Made by a program: the position numbers and the translations under genes
In this document: positions 11,169-21,784 of the stretch, piece after piece
How the letters are laid out: every line of letters begins with the position of its first letter
Numbering within the stretch: the stretch's first letter is position 1
Assembly (NCBI GenBank): GCA_914767715.1
Contig: OU612068.1
Span: 34,040,001-34,100,000, forward strand
DNA length: 60,000 bases
Direction of reading: 5' to 3'
Origin: Membranipora membranacea
Lineage: Eukaryota; Bryozoa; Gymnolaemata; Cheilostomatida; Membraniporidae
Notes under the pieces: generated by a model
The model's input: the letters and a program-made list of their open reading frames with translations, nothing else
What the model was told of the DNA's origin: nothing
Database searches by the model: none

Positions 11169-11253
11169 TGATGTGATCAGGGTGAGTATAAGGTCACACA
11201 GTTTTCTGCACAATTAACTAATAGAGGGCAAGGTGATCATCATATCACATCAC
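11169..11253 (-). ncRNA. C/D snoRNA family E, copy 3 (guide variant i)
   Basis: Stem TGATGTGAT/ATCACATCA, box C ATGATGA, box D CTGA, CTTGCCCTC guide. Box D guide is TTATACTCACC. Acceptor 74 nt downstream (exon with TTTTTCCAG). Confidence 0.88.
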
Positions 11254-11494
11254 TCGATAGTTTCCAAATATCAAATATACCAAATATCATAAACCATTAG
11301 CCTGCTGCACCATGAGAGTTACCCAATAAGATGGAAGTATTAGAAAACTGTACCTTTTGTTGTTATGAAGCTGTTTTCCTTTTCGGCGATCGTTATTATC
11401 CCCTTTAGCCTTGTTCAAGCCTATAGAAAAAGGGAAAATCAATGGTAGGGTTTCATTACATAAATCTAAAAATATAATAAGTATTGAAAAAAGA

Positions 11495-11573
11495 GCTGTG
11501 ATGATTCAGTGAAACCGTCCGTTATCCTCATGAGATTGGTCAGAGAGAATAAAATTCTCTTCATTATCACCAC
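11495..11573 (-). ncRNA. C/D snoRNA family A, copy 6
   Basis: All family A elements present: stem GTGGTGA/TCATCAC, D' and D CTGA, ACGGTTTCA guide. The D' guide reads AATTTTATTCTCTCT. About 75 nt before the exon at 11354-11420. Confidence 0.88.
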
Positions 11574-12076
11574 ATATTTACTGTTTAGTTTAAAATTTAC
11601 TCGCTTTCAAAAAGGATCGGTCTGATAGTAGAATTACAACAGAAAAACTGATAATTTTTATAATGTTATGGCTTACTTAATTCACAATGAATTGTTTTCT
11701 GTGGCCATGCCGAGTTGATATGTTTACACTTATACAAAAGTTGATCCGATGGTACAAATTGGTCCATATCTCAAATCAAGAAGTTAACAAAATTCCACCA
11801 AAAGTGTGTAGTTGAAATAATTTAATATGAATATGTATGTACCTGTGTAGAAGAGAGTGGGCACTATCACTTCTAAGCCAAACAGTAACAATGCATCAAG
11901 GCAAAGTAGCAACATCAGGACACGTACCAGGGATTGCCATGCAGTTCAACATCACAACATCAGATACTAACCATCCCTACAGGTATAGAGTGAGTACCTG
12001 TAAAAAGGCAACACATCACAGTGAGAGCCTTACCTATATAAGAACAGATTATAGTATCATGTACAATAGCATACAA

Positions 12077-12163
12077 GTGATGTGATCAGGGTGAGTATAA
12101 GGTCACACAGTTTTCTGCACAAGTAACTAATAGAGGGCAAGGTGATCATCATATCACAACACT
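12077..12163 (-). ncRNA. C/D snoRNA family E, copy 4 (guide variant i)
   Basis: Stem, box C ATGATGA, box D CTGA and CTTGCCCTC guide present. Box D guide is TTATACTCACC. Confidence 0.88.
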
Positions 12164-12351
12164 CGACAGTTTCCAAATATCAACAACTATACAGCATTAG
12201 CAAACTCTACCTTTTGTTGTTATGAAGCTGTTTTCCTTTTCGGCAACCATTATTATCCACTTTAGCCTTGTTCAAGCCTACAGAAAAAGGGAAAATCAAT
12301 GGTAGGGTTTCATTACATAAATCTAAAAATATAGAAGGTATTGAAAAAAGA

Positions 12352-12430
12352 GCTGTGATGATTCAGTGAAACCGTCCGTTATCCTCATGAGATTGGTCAG
12401 AGAGAATTAAATTCTCTTCATTATCACCAC
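12352..12430 (-). ncRNA. C/D snoRNA family A, copy 7
   Basis: Complete copy: stem, box C-like ATAATGA, D' CTGA, box D CTGA with ACGGTTTCA. 75 nt before the exon at 12211-12277. Confidence 0.88.
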
Positions 12431-12688
12431 ATATTTACTGTTTAGTTTAAAATGTACTCACTCAACAAAATGACATTCTGGTAGTAGAGTTACAGCAGCA
12501 ATACTGATGATGTTAATAACTTTTTATGATTATATCTAAAGAATATTGTATGAGCGCTTACTTTAGGTCACAATGCCCCTTTCTGTAGGCTCTGCCACCG
12601 AATCAGTTCACTACAATATAAAATTGACACAAGATTAAACTAAGCTTACTCTGGTTAACCAAACTTGGACTAAAAAATCTGAGATGGT

Positions 12689-12760
12689 TGTCGGCTCAGA
12701 GAACAATATATTCCTCAAATTAATCAGAGACCTAGATTGTCATGTTCATCATAGCTGACA
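12689..12760 (-). ncRNA. C/D snoRNA family B, copy 2
   Basis: Complete copy: stem TGTCAGC/GCCGACA, box C ATGATGA, D' CTGA, box D CTGA. Nearly identical to copy 1. Confidence 0.87.
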
Positions 12761-12888
12761 GACTCGTTAATACGCTAACAAGAAAGATTCTATCATATAC
12801 ATTTATATAATTTGTACTCCAGTAGATAATGGTGTTGTAAGTATGAGTTTTTCCTATGATTTAACAACATCAGCAGTAATGTATGTAC

Positions 12889-13044
12889 CTGTGTCGTAGT
12901 GACAATGCATCCAGCTCAAGTAGTAACATCAGAACATAATGTCTGAGGAACCAATACCATTTGTAGTGTAGATGTATCAAGAATGGCCGAACAGTTTGAC
13001 AATACAACATCAGATACTAACCATCACTAAAGGTATACAGAGCA
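12889..13044 (-). ncRNA. Host gene exon (156 nt) behind snoRNA E
   Basis: Minus strand: acceptor TTTTTACAG and donor CACAG/GTACAT enclose a 156-nt segment that recurs in most units. It can fold into long hairpins, but its splice borders and its place 78 nt after snoRNA E make an exon the better reading. Confidence 0.6.
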
Positions 13045-13122
13045 CTGTAAAAAGTAACACATCACAGTAAGAGCCTTACCTGCATATGAACAGATTATGG
13101 TATCATGTACAATAATATACAA

Positions 13123-13208
13123 GTTATGTGATCAGATGGAGTACTAAAGTCACGCAGTTTTCTGCACAATTAACTAATAGAGGGCAAGGTGATCATCATA
13201 TCACAACA
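13123..13208 (-). ncRNA. C/D snoRNA family E, copy 5 (guide variant ii)
   Basis: Box C ATGATGA, box D CTGA, CTTGCCCTC guide; stem with one bulge. Box D guide is TTTAGTACTCCAT. Confidence 0.85.
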
Positions 13209-13441
13209 CTCGACAGTTTCCAAATATCAAGAACTATACAGCATTAGCCAGCTGTACCCTAAGAGTTATCCTATAAGATTGAAGTATTAGAAAACTGTAC
13301 CTTTTGTTGTTATGAAGCTGTTTTCCTTTTCGGCGATCGTTATTATCCCCTTTAGCCTTGTTCAAGCCTACAGAAAAAGGGAAAATCAATGGTAGGATTT
13401 CATTACATAAATCTAAAAATATAGAAGGTATTGAAAAAATA

Positions 13442-13520
13442 GCTGTGATGATTCAGTGAAACCGTCCGTTATCCTCATAAGATTGGTCAGAGAGAATTAA
13501 ATTCTCTTCATTATCACCAC
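13442..13520 (-). ncRNA. C/D snoRNA family A, copy 8
   Basis: Complete copy, with one change between the guides (CTTATGAGG). 74 nt before the exon at 13301-13367. Confidence 0.88.
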
Positions 13521-13778
13521 ACATTTACTGTTGAGTTTAAAATGTACTCACTCGACAAAATGACATTCTGGTAGTAGAGTTACAGCAGCAATACTGATGA
13601 TGTTAATAAATTTTTAAGATTATATCTAAAGAATATTGTATGAGTGCTTACTTTAGTCACAATGCCCCTTTCTGTAGGCTCTGCCACCGAATCAGTTCAC
13701 TACAATAAAAAATTGACACAAGATTAAACTAAGCTTACTCTGGTTAACCAAACTTTGGACTAAAAAATCTGAGATGGT

Positions 13779-13850
13779 TGTCGGCTCAAAGAACAATATA
13801 TTACTCAAATTAATCAGAGACCTAGATTGTCATGTTCATCATAGCTGACA
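13779..13850 (-). ncRNA. C/D snoRNA family B, copy 3, box D changed to TTGA
   Basis: Stem, box C ATGATGA and D' CTGA intact. Box D reads TTGA because of one substitution. It may be weak or dead. Confidence 0.7.
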
Positions 13851-14212
13851 GACTCGTTAATACGCTAACAAGAAAGATTCTATCATATACATTTATATAA
13901 TTTGTACTCCAGTAGATAATGGTGTTGTAAGTATGAGTTTTTCCTATGATTTAACAACATCAGCAGTAATGTATGTACCTGTGTCGTAGTGACAATGCAT
14001 CCGGCTCAAGTAGTAACATCAGGACATAATATCTGAGGAACCAATACCATTTGTAGTGTAGATGTATCACGTATGGCAGAACAGTTTGACAATACAACAT
14101 CAGATACTAACCATCGCTAAAGGTATACAGAGCACTGTAAAAAGTAACACATCACAGTAAGAGCCTTACCTGCATATAAACAGATTATGGTATCATGTAC
14201 AATAATATACAA

Positions 14213-14298
14213 GTGATGTGATCAGATGGAGTACTAAAGTCACGCAGTTTTCTGCACAATTAACTAAAAGAGGGCAAGGTGATCATCATATCACAACA
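14213..14298 (-). ncRNA. C/D snoRNA family E, copy 6 (guide variant ii)
   Basis: Stem GTGTTGTGAT/ATCACATCAC, box C ATGATGA, box D CTGA, CTTGCCCTC guide. Box D guide is TTTAGTACTCCAT. Confidence 0.87.
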
Positions 14299-14408
14299 CT
14301 CGATAGTTTCCAGATAGTTTTCATTTATCATCAACTAAACAGCATTAGCCAGCTACACCCTAAGAGTTACCCTATAACATTGAAGTATTAGAAAACTGCA
14401 CCTTTTCA

Positions 14409-14470
14409 CCAGTTTTCTGCACAATTAACTAATAGAGGGCAAGGTGATCATCATCTGACAACACTCTATA
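14409..14470 (-). pseudogene. Truncated family E snoRNA
   Basis: The box C half with CTTGCCCTC is present, but the sequence breaks off before box D and the closing stem. It probably marks a duplication breakpoint. Confidence 0.65.
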
Positions 14471-14671
14471 GAGACAAAATGAGATTCTAGCAGAGGAAAT
14501 TTTTTTTCCGGATTTATTTTGAGTATGAAGTGTTACCTTTTTCCCTCTTCTTAATCCATTCAACAAACGGTATTATTCACCTTAGCCTTGTCTAAACCTA
14601 TAATAAAAAGGGAAAATCAATGGTAGGGTTTTATAACATATATATGCAAATAGATGAGGTATTGAAAAGGA

Positions 14672-14750
14672 GCTGTGATGATTCAGTGAAACCGTCCGTT
14701 ATCCTCATGAGATTGGTCAGAGAGAATTAAATTCTCTTCATTATCACCAC
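14672..14750 (-). ncRNA. C/D snoRNA family A, copy 9
   Basis: Complete copy with stem, both CTGA boxes and both 28S-like guides. About 74 nt before the exon at 14537-14597. Confidence 0.88.
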
Positions 14751-15013
14751 ATATTTACTGTTTAGTTTAAAATGTACTCACTCTACAAAATGACATTCTG
14801 GTAGTAGAATTACAGCAGCAATACTGATGATGTTAATAATAATTTTTTTATGATTATAACTCAAGAATATTGTATGAGCGCTTACTTTAGGTCACAATGC
14901 CTCTTTCTGTAGGCTCTGCCACCGAATCAGTTCACTACAATATAAAATTGACAAAAGAATAAACTATGCTTACTCTGGTTAACCAAACTTGGGACTAAAA
15001 AATCTGAGATGGT

Positions 15014-15085
15014 TGTCGGCTCAGAGAGCAACATATTCCTCAAATTAATCAGAGACCTAGATTGTCATGTTCATCATAGCTGACA
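15014..15085 (-). ncRNA. C/D snoRNA family B, copy 4
   Basis: Complete copy. The box D guide shows one change (ATATGTTGCTCT). Confidence 0.86.
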
Positions 15086-15444
15086 GACTCGTTAATACGC
15101 GAACAAGAAAGACTATCATATATATATACATTTATATAATTTGTACTCAGGTGTTGTAAGTATGAGTTGTTTCTATGATTTAACAACATCAGCAATAATG
15201 TATGTACCTGTGTCGTAGTGACAATGCATCCAGCTCAAGTAGTAACATCATAACATAATATCTGAGAAACCAACACCATTTGTAGGGTAGATGTATCAAG
15301 GACGACCAAACAGTTAGACATTACAACATCATATGCTAACCATCCCTACAATTACAGACTGAGCACCTGTAAATAGTACCACATCGCAGTAAGAGCCTGA
15401 CCTATATAAGAACAGATTATAGTATCATGTACAATAGCATACAA

Positions 15445-15530
15445 GTGATGTGATCAGATGGAGTACTAAAGTCACACAGTTTTCAGCACAATTATCAAAG
15501 AGAGGGCAAGGTGATCATCATATCACAACA
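15445..15530 (-). ncRNA. C/D snoRNA family E, copy 7 (guide variant ii)
   Basis: Stem, box C ATGATGA, box D CTGA and CTTGCCCTC guide kept. The middle has drifted (CTTTGATAATTGTGC). Confidence 0.85.
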
Positions 15531-15800
15531 TTCTGTAGTTTCCAAATATAAAAAACTACACAGCATTAGCCAGCTGTACCCTATAACATTCAAGTACCTT
15601 TATGTAATGAAGCTTTGGCAGGAAAATGGGTTTCTATGTATCGAAAGGTCTTTCATATCATACCTTAGAATAGCGATATCTGTGTTTTATATTCAGGAGG
15701 TCGGCATCTCTGAAAATGACAGTTATCATCTGGAAATATATCAGAATCATTATTTTGTGCACATAATTCCACATATAATGATAAGTATTATACTAATGGA

Positions 15801-15886
15801 GTGATGTGATCAGGGTGAGTATAAGGTCACACAGTTTTCTGCACAATTAACTAAGAGAGGGCAAGGTGATCATCATATCACATCAC
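15801..15886 (-). ncRNA. C/D snoRNA family E, copy 8 (guide variant i)
   Basis: Perfect 10-bp stem, box C ATGATGA, box D CTGA, CTTGCCCTC guide. Box D guide is TTATACTCACC. Acceptor 71 nt downstream. Confidence 0.88.
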
Positions 15887-16160
15887 TCGATAGTTTCCAA
15901 ATATCAACAACTATACAGCATTAGCCAGCTGTACCCTGAGAGTTACCCTATAACATTGAAGTATTAGAAAACTGTACCTCTATGTAATGAAGCTTGTTGA
16001 GCTGATCAGGACTTGAGGCACCTCCACAAACAACACCAGTTTACGCTGCTAACACTAGACTAGTGCCGTCCAAACTGTGAGCCTACAATGAATAGTAATA
16101 TCCTCTACATAACTTTACTTAGGAGAGCTTCCCACGCTTGAGATCATCCAAAGATGGATG

Positions 16161-16288
16161 AGCTGTCTGGACTACTGTGACGATTGCAACATGATAGTGC
16201 AGCCGCGCATAGTAGAACAAACCTATCTACGAACAACTTAGCATTAGGAGGTCAAGAATAGTACCCAATAATAACTCTGTGCCTGACA
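16161..16288 (-). ncRNA. H/ACA snoRNA family G, copy 2
   Basis: Minus strand, about 128 nt: two hairpins, an H-like box AGATAG and ACA three nt from the 3' end (AGACAGCT). The 3' hairpin has lower stem CTACT/AGTAG. The distance from the upper-stem base to the H box and to ACA is about 14 nt in both hairpins. Confidence 0.7.
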
Positions 16289-16632
16289 AGAAAATAGGTT
16301 TCTATATATCTAAAGGGGCGTCACCATGTCAAGATATCCGCGTTCATCAATGCACAAGATCGTGACTATGGTTATCTCAGTCAATTCATCACTGACTGCT
16401 GTTGGCACAGGGAAAGTGGAAAGTTAAGTTGTCCATACTTACAATGAGAGATTGGGTCTTCAGCATTTCAGAAAAAGGACAAAATATTGGGTCTTCATCA
16501 TTCAGAGAGGGGATTTGAACAGGGCAGGTGACAAGTCCATACTCTTTCTGAAAACTGACTAAGCTACAATAGAATAAAAAAGGCTCTTTAGGAGCTGGTA
16601 CATCAAATGAGATAGCGCTTTGAAGAGGTTAT

Positions 16633-16708
16633 AGAGCCAGTTCATTACAATCGAATCCTTCACTGCTGCTAGGTCTGGGGCGATAACTAATAATCACATC
16701 TAGCTTTA
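16633..16708 (-). ncRNA. snoRNA family F, copy 2
   Basis: Same core and end stem as copy 1: box C-like GTGATTA, box D-like ATGA. About 70 nt before the next acceptor. Confidence 0.65.
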
Positions 16709-16881
16709 AACAAAACAAACATATCTAGTATTAACCTGATTACCATACACAAGAGTGGAAAGGTCTTTTATCATACCCTAAAATATCATAATCAGTGCAC
16801 GCATTATAATCAGGAGGTCGGCATCTCTGGAAATGGCAGTTATCATCTGGAAAAATATCAGAATCATCATTATTATCATTA

Positions 16882-16907
16882 TCAAGGTGATCATCATATC
16901 ACAACAC
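16882..16907 (-). pseudogene. Short family E fragment (box C end only)
   Basis: Only the stem and box C side remain (GTGATATGATGATCACCTTG), directly joined to other sequence. It is repeated 2096 bp on, at 18978-19003. Confidence 0.55.
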
Positions 16908-17138
16908 TCTATAGTTTCCATATATCAACCATTATAAAGCATTAGCCTGCTGCACCATGAGAGTTACCCTATAAGATTGAAGTATTAGAAAACTGTACCT
17001 TTAGTTGTTACAAAGCTGTTTTCCTTTTAGAGAACCATTATTATCCACTTTAGCCTTGTTCAAGCCTACAGAAAAAGGGAAAATCAATGTAAGGGTTTTA
17101 TAACATACATATGCAAATAGATGAGGTATTGAAAAGGA

Positions 17139-17217
17139 GCTGTGATGATTCAGTGAAACCGTCCGTTATCCTCATGAGGTTGGTCAGAGAGAATTAAATT
17201 CTCTTCATTATCACCAC
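17139..17217 (-). ncRNA. C/D snoRNA family A, copy 10
   Basis: Complete copy with one change (AACCTCATGAGG). About 74 nt before the exon at 16999-17065. Confidence 0.88.
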
Positions 17218-17474
17218 ATATTTACTGTTTAGTTTAAAATGTACTCACTCGACAAAATGACATTCTGGTAGTTGAGTTACAGCAGCAATACTGATGATGT
17301 TAATAACTTTTTATGATTATATCTAAAGAATATTGTATGAGTGCTTACTTTAGTCACAATGCCCCTTTCTGTAGGCTCTGCCACCGAATCAGTTCACTAC
17401 AATATAAAATTGACAAAAGAATAAACTAAGCTTACTCTGGTTAACCAAACTTGGACTAAAAAATCTGAGATGGT

Positions 17475-17546
17475 TGTCGGCTGAGAGAACAATATATTCC
17501 TCAAATTAATCAGAGACCTAGATTGTCATGTTCATCATAGCTGACA
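17475..17546 (-). ncRNA. C/D snoRNA family B, copy 5, box D lost
   Basis: Stem, box C and D' intact, but box D reads CTCA in place of CTGA. The same change is in the duplicate at 19571, so it arose before the 2096-bp duplication. Confidence 0.65.
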
Positions 17547-17899
17547 GACTCGTTAATACGCTAACAAGAAAGAGTCTATCATATATATACATTTATATAA
17601 TTTGTACTCAGGTGTTGTAAGTATGAGTTGTTTCTATGATTTAACATCAGCAATAATGACTGTACCTGTGTCGTAGTGACAATGCATCCAGCTGAAGTAG
17701 TAACATCAGGACATAATATCTGAGGAACCAACACCATTTGTAGTGTAGATGTATCAAGTATGGCCAAACAGTTTGACATTACAACATCAGATACTAACCA
17801 TCGCTAAAGGTATACAGAGCACTGCAAAAAGTAACACATCACAGTAAGAGCCTTACCTACATATGAACAGATTATAGTATCATGTACAATAGCATACAA

Positions 17900-17982
17900 G
17901 TGATGTGATCAGATGTAGGGGGTCACACAGTTTTCTGCACAATTAACTAAGAGAGGGCAAGGTGATCATCATATCACAACAC
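17900..17982 (-). ncRNA. C/D snoRNA family E, copy 9 (guide variant iii)
   Basis: Stem, box C ATGATGA, box D CTGA and the CTTGCCCTC guide are kept. The box D guide is a third type, CCCCCTACAT. Confidence 0.85.
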
Positions 17983-18256
17983 TTGATAGTTTCCAAATAT
18001 CAACAACTACACAGCATTAGCCAGCTGTACCCTGAGAGTTACCCTATAACATTGAAGTATTAGAAAACTGTACCTCTATGTAATGAAGCTTTGATGAGCT
18101 GATCAGGACTTGAGGCACCTCCACAAACAACACCAGTTTATGCTGCTAACACTAGACTTGTTCCTCCAAACTGTGAGCCTACAATGAATAGAAACATCCT
18201 CTACATAACTTTACTTAGGCGAGCTTCCCACGCTTGAGATCATCCAAAGATGGATG

Positions 18257-18384
18257 AGCTGTCTGGACTACTGTGACGATTGCAGTATGATAGTGCAGCC
18301 GCGCATAGTAGAACAAACCTATCTACGAACAACTTAGCATTAGGAGGTCAAGAATAGTACCCAATAATAACTCTGTGCCTGACA
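18257..18384 (-). ncRNA. H/ACA snoRNA family G, copy 3
   Basis: Same as copy 2 with two changes in the 3' hairpin loop (ATACTGC for ATGTTGC on the minus strand). H-like box and ACA tail kept. Confidence 0.7.
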
Positions 18385-18728
18385 AGAAAATAGGTTTCTA
18401 TATATCTAAAGGGGCGTCACCATGTCAAGATATCCGCGTTCATCAATGCACAAGATCGTGACTATGGTTATCTCAGTCAATTCATCACTGACTGCTGTTG
18501 GCACAGGGAAAGTGGAAAGTTAAGTTGTCCATACTTACAATGAGAGATTGGGTCTTCAGCATTTCAGAAAAAGGACAAAATATTGGGTCTTCATCATTCA
18601 GAGAGGGGATTTGAACAGGGCAGGTGACAAGTCCATACTCTTTCTGAAAACTGACTAAGCTACAATAGAATAAAAAAGGCTCTTTAGGAGCTGGTACATC
18701 AAATGAGATAGCGCTTTGAAGAGGTTAT

Positions 18729-18804
18729 AGAGCCAGTTCATTACAATCGAATCCTTCACTGCTGCTAGGTCTGGGGCGATAACTAATAATCACATCTAGC
18801 TTTA
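18729..18804 (-). ncRNA. snoRNA family F, copy 3
   Basis: Duplicate of copy 2, 2096 bp further on. Core and end stem identical. Confidence 0.65.
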
Positions 18805-18977
18805 AACAAAACAAACATATCTAGTATTAACCTGATTACCATACACAAGAGTGGAAAGGTCTTTTATCATACCCTAAAATATCATAATCAGTGCACGCAT
18901 TATAATCAGGAGGTCGGCATCTCTGGAAATGGCAGTTATCATCTGGAATTATATCAGAATCATCATTATTATCATTA

Positions 18978-19003
18978 TCAAGGTGATCATCATATCACAA
19001 CAC
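18978..19003 (-). pseudogene. Short family E fragment, duplicate
   Basis: Copy of the fragment at 16882, produced by the 2096-bp duplication. Confidence 0.55.
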
Positions 19004-19234
19004 TCTATAGTTTCCATATATCAACCATTATAAAGCATTAGCCTGCTGCACCATGAGAGTTACCCTATAAGATTGAAGTATTAGAAAACTGTACCTTTAG
19101 TTGTTACAAAGCTGTTTTCCTTTTAGAGAACCATTATTATCCACTTTAGCCTTGTTCAAGCCTACAGAAAAAGGGAAAATCAATGTAAGGGTTTTATAAC
19201 ATACATATGCAAATAGATGAGGTATTGAAAAGGA

Positions 19235-19313
19235 GCTGTGATGATTCAGTGAAACCGTCCGTTATCCTCATGAGGTTGGTCAGAGAGAATTAAATTCTCT
19301 TCATTATCACCAC
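19235..19313 (-). ncRNA. C/D snoRNA family A, copy 11
   Basis: Identical to the copy at 17139. Confidence 0.88.
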
Positions 19314-19570
19314 ATATTTACTGTTTAGTTTAAAATGTACTCACTCGACAAAATGACATTCTGGTAGTTGAGTTACAGCAGCAATACTGATGATGTTAAT
19401 AACTTTTTATGATTATATCTAAAGAATATTGTATGAGTGCTTACTTTAGTCACAATGCCCCTTTCTGTAGGCTCTGCCACCGAATCAGTTCACTACAATA
19501 TAAAATTGACAAAAGAATAAACTAAGCTTACTCTGGTTAACCAAACTTGGACTAAAAAATCTGAGATGGT

Positions 19571-19642
19571 TGTCGGCTGAGAGAACAATATATTCCTCAA
19601 ATTAATCAGAGACCTAGATTGTCATGTTCATCATAGCTGACA
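19571..19642 (-). ncRNA. C/D snoRNA family B, copy 6, box D lost
   Basis: Identical to the copy at 17475, with CTCA in the box D position. Confidence 0.65.
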
Positions 19643-19995
19643 GACTCGTTAATACGCTAACAAGAAAGAGTCTATCATATATATACATTTATATAATTTG
19701 TACTCAGGTGTTGTAAGTATGAGTTGTTTCTATGATTTAACATCAGCAATAATGACTGTACCTGTGTCGTAGTGACAATGCATCCAGCTGAAGTAGTAAC
19801 ATCAGGACATAATATCTGAGGAACCAACACCATTTGTAGTGTAGATGTATCAAGTATGGCCAAACAGTTTGACATTACAACATCAGATACTAACCATCGC
19901 TAAAGGTATACAGAGCACTGCAAAAAGTAACACATCACAGTAAGAGCCTTACCTACATATGAACAGATTATAGTATCATGTACAATAGCATACAA

Positions 19996-20078
19996 GTGAT
20001 GTGATCAGATGTAGGGGGTCACACAGTTTTCTGCACAATTAACTAAGAGAGGGCAAGGTGATCATCATATCACAACAC
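19996..20078 (-). ncRNA. C/D snoRNA family E, copy 10 (guide variant iii)
   Basis: Identical to copy 9, with box D guide CCCCCTACAT. Confidence 0.85.
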
Positions 20079-20351
20079 TTGATAGTTTCCAAATATCAAC
20101 AACTACACAGCATTAGCCAGCTGTACCCTGAGAGTTACCCTATAACATTGAAGTATTAGAAAACTGTACCTCTATGTAATGAAGCTTTGATGAGCTGATC
20201 AGGAGTTGAGGCACCTCCACAAACAACACCAGTTTATGCTGCTAACACTAGACTTGTGCCTCCAAACTGTGAGCCTACAATGAATAGAAACATCCTCTAC
20301 ATAACTTTACTTAGGCGAGCTTCCCACGCTTGAGATCATCAAAGATGGATT

Positions 20352-20472
20352 AGCTGTCTGGACTACAGTGACGATTGCAACATGATAGTGCAGCCGCGCA
20401 TAGTAGAACAAACCTATCTACGAACAACTTAGCATTAGGAGGTCAAGAATAGTACCCAATAATAACTAGACA
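20352..20472 (-). ncRNA. H/ACA snoRNA family G, copy 4, 5' end shortened
   Basis: 3' hairpin, H-like box and ACA tail kept. About 8 nt of the 5' hairpin base are missing, which removes most of its lower stem. Confidence 0.6.
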
Positions 20473-20814
20473 AGAAAATAGGTTTCTATATATCTAAAGA
20501 GGCGTCACCATGTCAAGATATCAGCGTTCATAAATTCACAAGATCGTGACTATGGTTATCTCAGTCAATTAATCACTGACTGCTGTTGGCACAGGGAGAG
20601 TGGAAAGTTAAATTGTCCATACTTACAATGAGAGATTTCAGCATTTCAGAAAGAGGACAATAAAATATTGGGTCTTCAGCATTCAGGGAGAGGATTTGAA
20701 CAGGGCAGGTAACAAGTCCATACTCTTTCTGAAAACTGTCTCGGCTACAATAGAAAAAAAAAAGGCTCTTTAGGGGCTGGTACATCAAATGAGATCGAGC
20801 TTTGAAGAGGTTAT

Positions 20815-20889
20815 AGAGCCTGTTCATTACAATCGAATCCTTCACTGCTGCTAGGTCTGGGGCGATAACTAATAATCACATCTAGCTTT
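20815..20889 (-). ncRNA. snoRNA family F, copy 4
   Basis: Core unchanged; flanking bases differ from copies 2 and 3. About 71 nt before the next acceptor. Confidence 0.65.
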
Positions 20890-21099
20890 TAACAATACAA
20901 ACATCTCTAGTAATAATCTGATTATCGTACACAAGATTGGAAATTTCTTTTATCATACCTTAAAATATCATAATCAGTGCACGCACTATAATCATGAGGT
21001 CGACATCTGTGGAAATGGCAGTTATCATCTGGAATTATATCAGAATCATTATTTTGTGCACATAATACCACATATAATAATTAGTATTATCCTAATGGA

Positions 21100-21183
21100 G
21101 TGATGTGATCAGGGTGAGTATAAGGTCACACAGTTTTCTGCACAATTAACTAATAGAGGGCAAGGTGATCATCATATCACATT
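21100..21183 (-). ncRNA. C/D snoRNA family E, copy 11 (guide variant i)
   Basis: Box C ATGATGA, box D CTGA, CTTGCCCTC guide, box D guide TTATACTCACC. Outer stem slightly shortened. Acceptor 71 nt downstream. Confidence 0.86.
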
Positions 21184-21234
21184 GCTCAACAGTTCGAAAA
21201 TAGATCAATAATTTGAAATCTGGTAGACACTCAC

Positions 21235-21299
21235 CTGACTCATTACCGAGTGGGAAGGTTCTGTATTACGTCTATCTTGATGGTTTCATAGTTGTGAGA
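21235..21299 (-). ncRNA. Host gene exon behind snoRNA D copy 1
   Basis: Minus strand: acceptor GCTTTTTTATTTTAG, 65-nt exon, strong donor CAG/GTGAGTG. The same exon recurs at 22626-22690. Confidence 0.8.
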
Positions 21300-21364
21300 C
21301 TAAAATAAAAAAGCAAATGCTGTATTTCTGGTAAGACCTCAGGCCATGAGTTTGATTACTGTGG

Positions 21365-21452
21365 CTAGTCATCAGATTTGTGTTAGCTTGAGATAAGACT
21401 TGTTTTCTTCCTTTAGCGATCTGTTGGGGAAAGAGTTCATCATACTGACCAG
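21365..21452 (-). ncRNA. C/D snoRNA family D, copy 1
   Basis: Minus strand: 7-bp stem CTGGTCA/TGACTAG, box C ATGATGA, box D CTGA preceded by GCTAACACAAAT. An internal block CCCCAACAGATCGCT is kept in later copies. Acceptor 65 nt downstream. Target not recognised. Confidence 0.87.
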
Positions 21453-21707
21453 GAAATGTTAACATAAATACACTTATTTGTTTCCAAATTTCAACATTTA
21501 TACAGCACTAGCTGAACCATCAGAGAGACCCTTATACATTGAAGTATGAAAAACTGTACCTTTTGTTATGAAGCTGTTTTCGTTTTCTCAATTTGATCGG
21601 CAACCCATATTATCCACTTTTGCCTTGTCCAAGCTTACAGAAAAAGGGAAAGTCGAGGGTATAGTTTTATTACATGAATCTGCAGTTATATAAAGTAGTG
21701 AAAAATA

Positions 21708-21784
21708 GCTGTGGTGTTTCAGTGAAACCGTCCGTTATCCTCATAAGATTGGTCAGATAATAAAATTCTCTTCATTATCACCAC
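21708..21784 (-). ncRNA. C/D snoRNA family A, copy 12
   Basis: Most diverged full copy: box D CTGA and ACGGTTTCA kept. The D' box reads CTGA within AATTTTATTATCTGA, so the D' guide is weakened. The stem end has changed to ACACCAC. Confidence 0.8.

Larger units (their letters stand above)
15841..20036. repeat. Two tandem copies of a 2096-bp snoRNA unit
   Basis: Many segments recur exactly 2096 bp apart (for example 17139 and 19235, 17475 and 19571, 16161 and 18257). From about 16250 on the two copies are almost identical, with only scattered changes such as at 16849/18945. Each copy carries snoRNAs G, F, A, B and E plus their exons. A diverged third copy continues to about 21180. Confidence 0.9.

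Noticed and set aside
12889-13044. Recurrent hairpin-forming segment considered as another H/ACA snoRNA
   Set aside because: No ACA lies at the needed distance, and the segment fits exactly between an acceptor and a donor, so an exon is the better explanation.
17579-19875. Two identical 66-codon minus-strand frames 2096 bp apart (17579-17779, 19675-19875)
   Set aside because: They overlap the recurrent host exon and intron inside the tandem duplication. Other copies of the same segment break the frame, so it is not a conserved protein.
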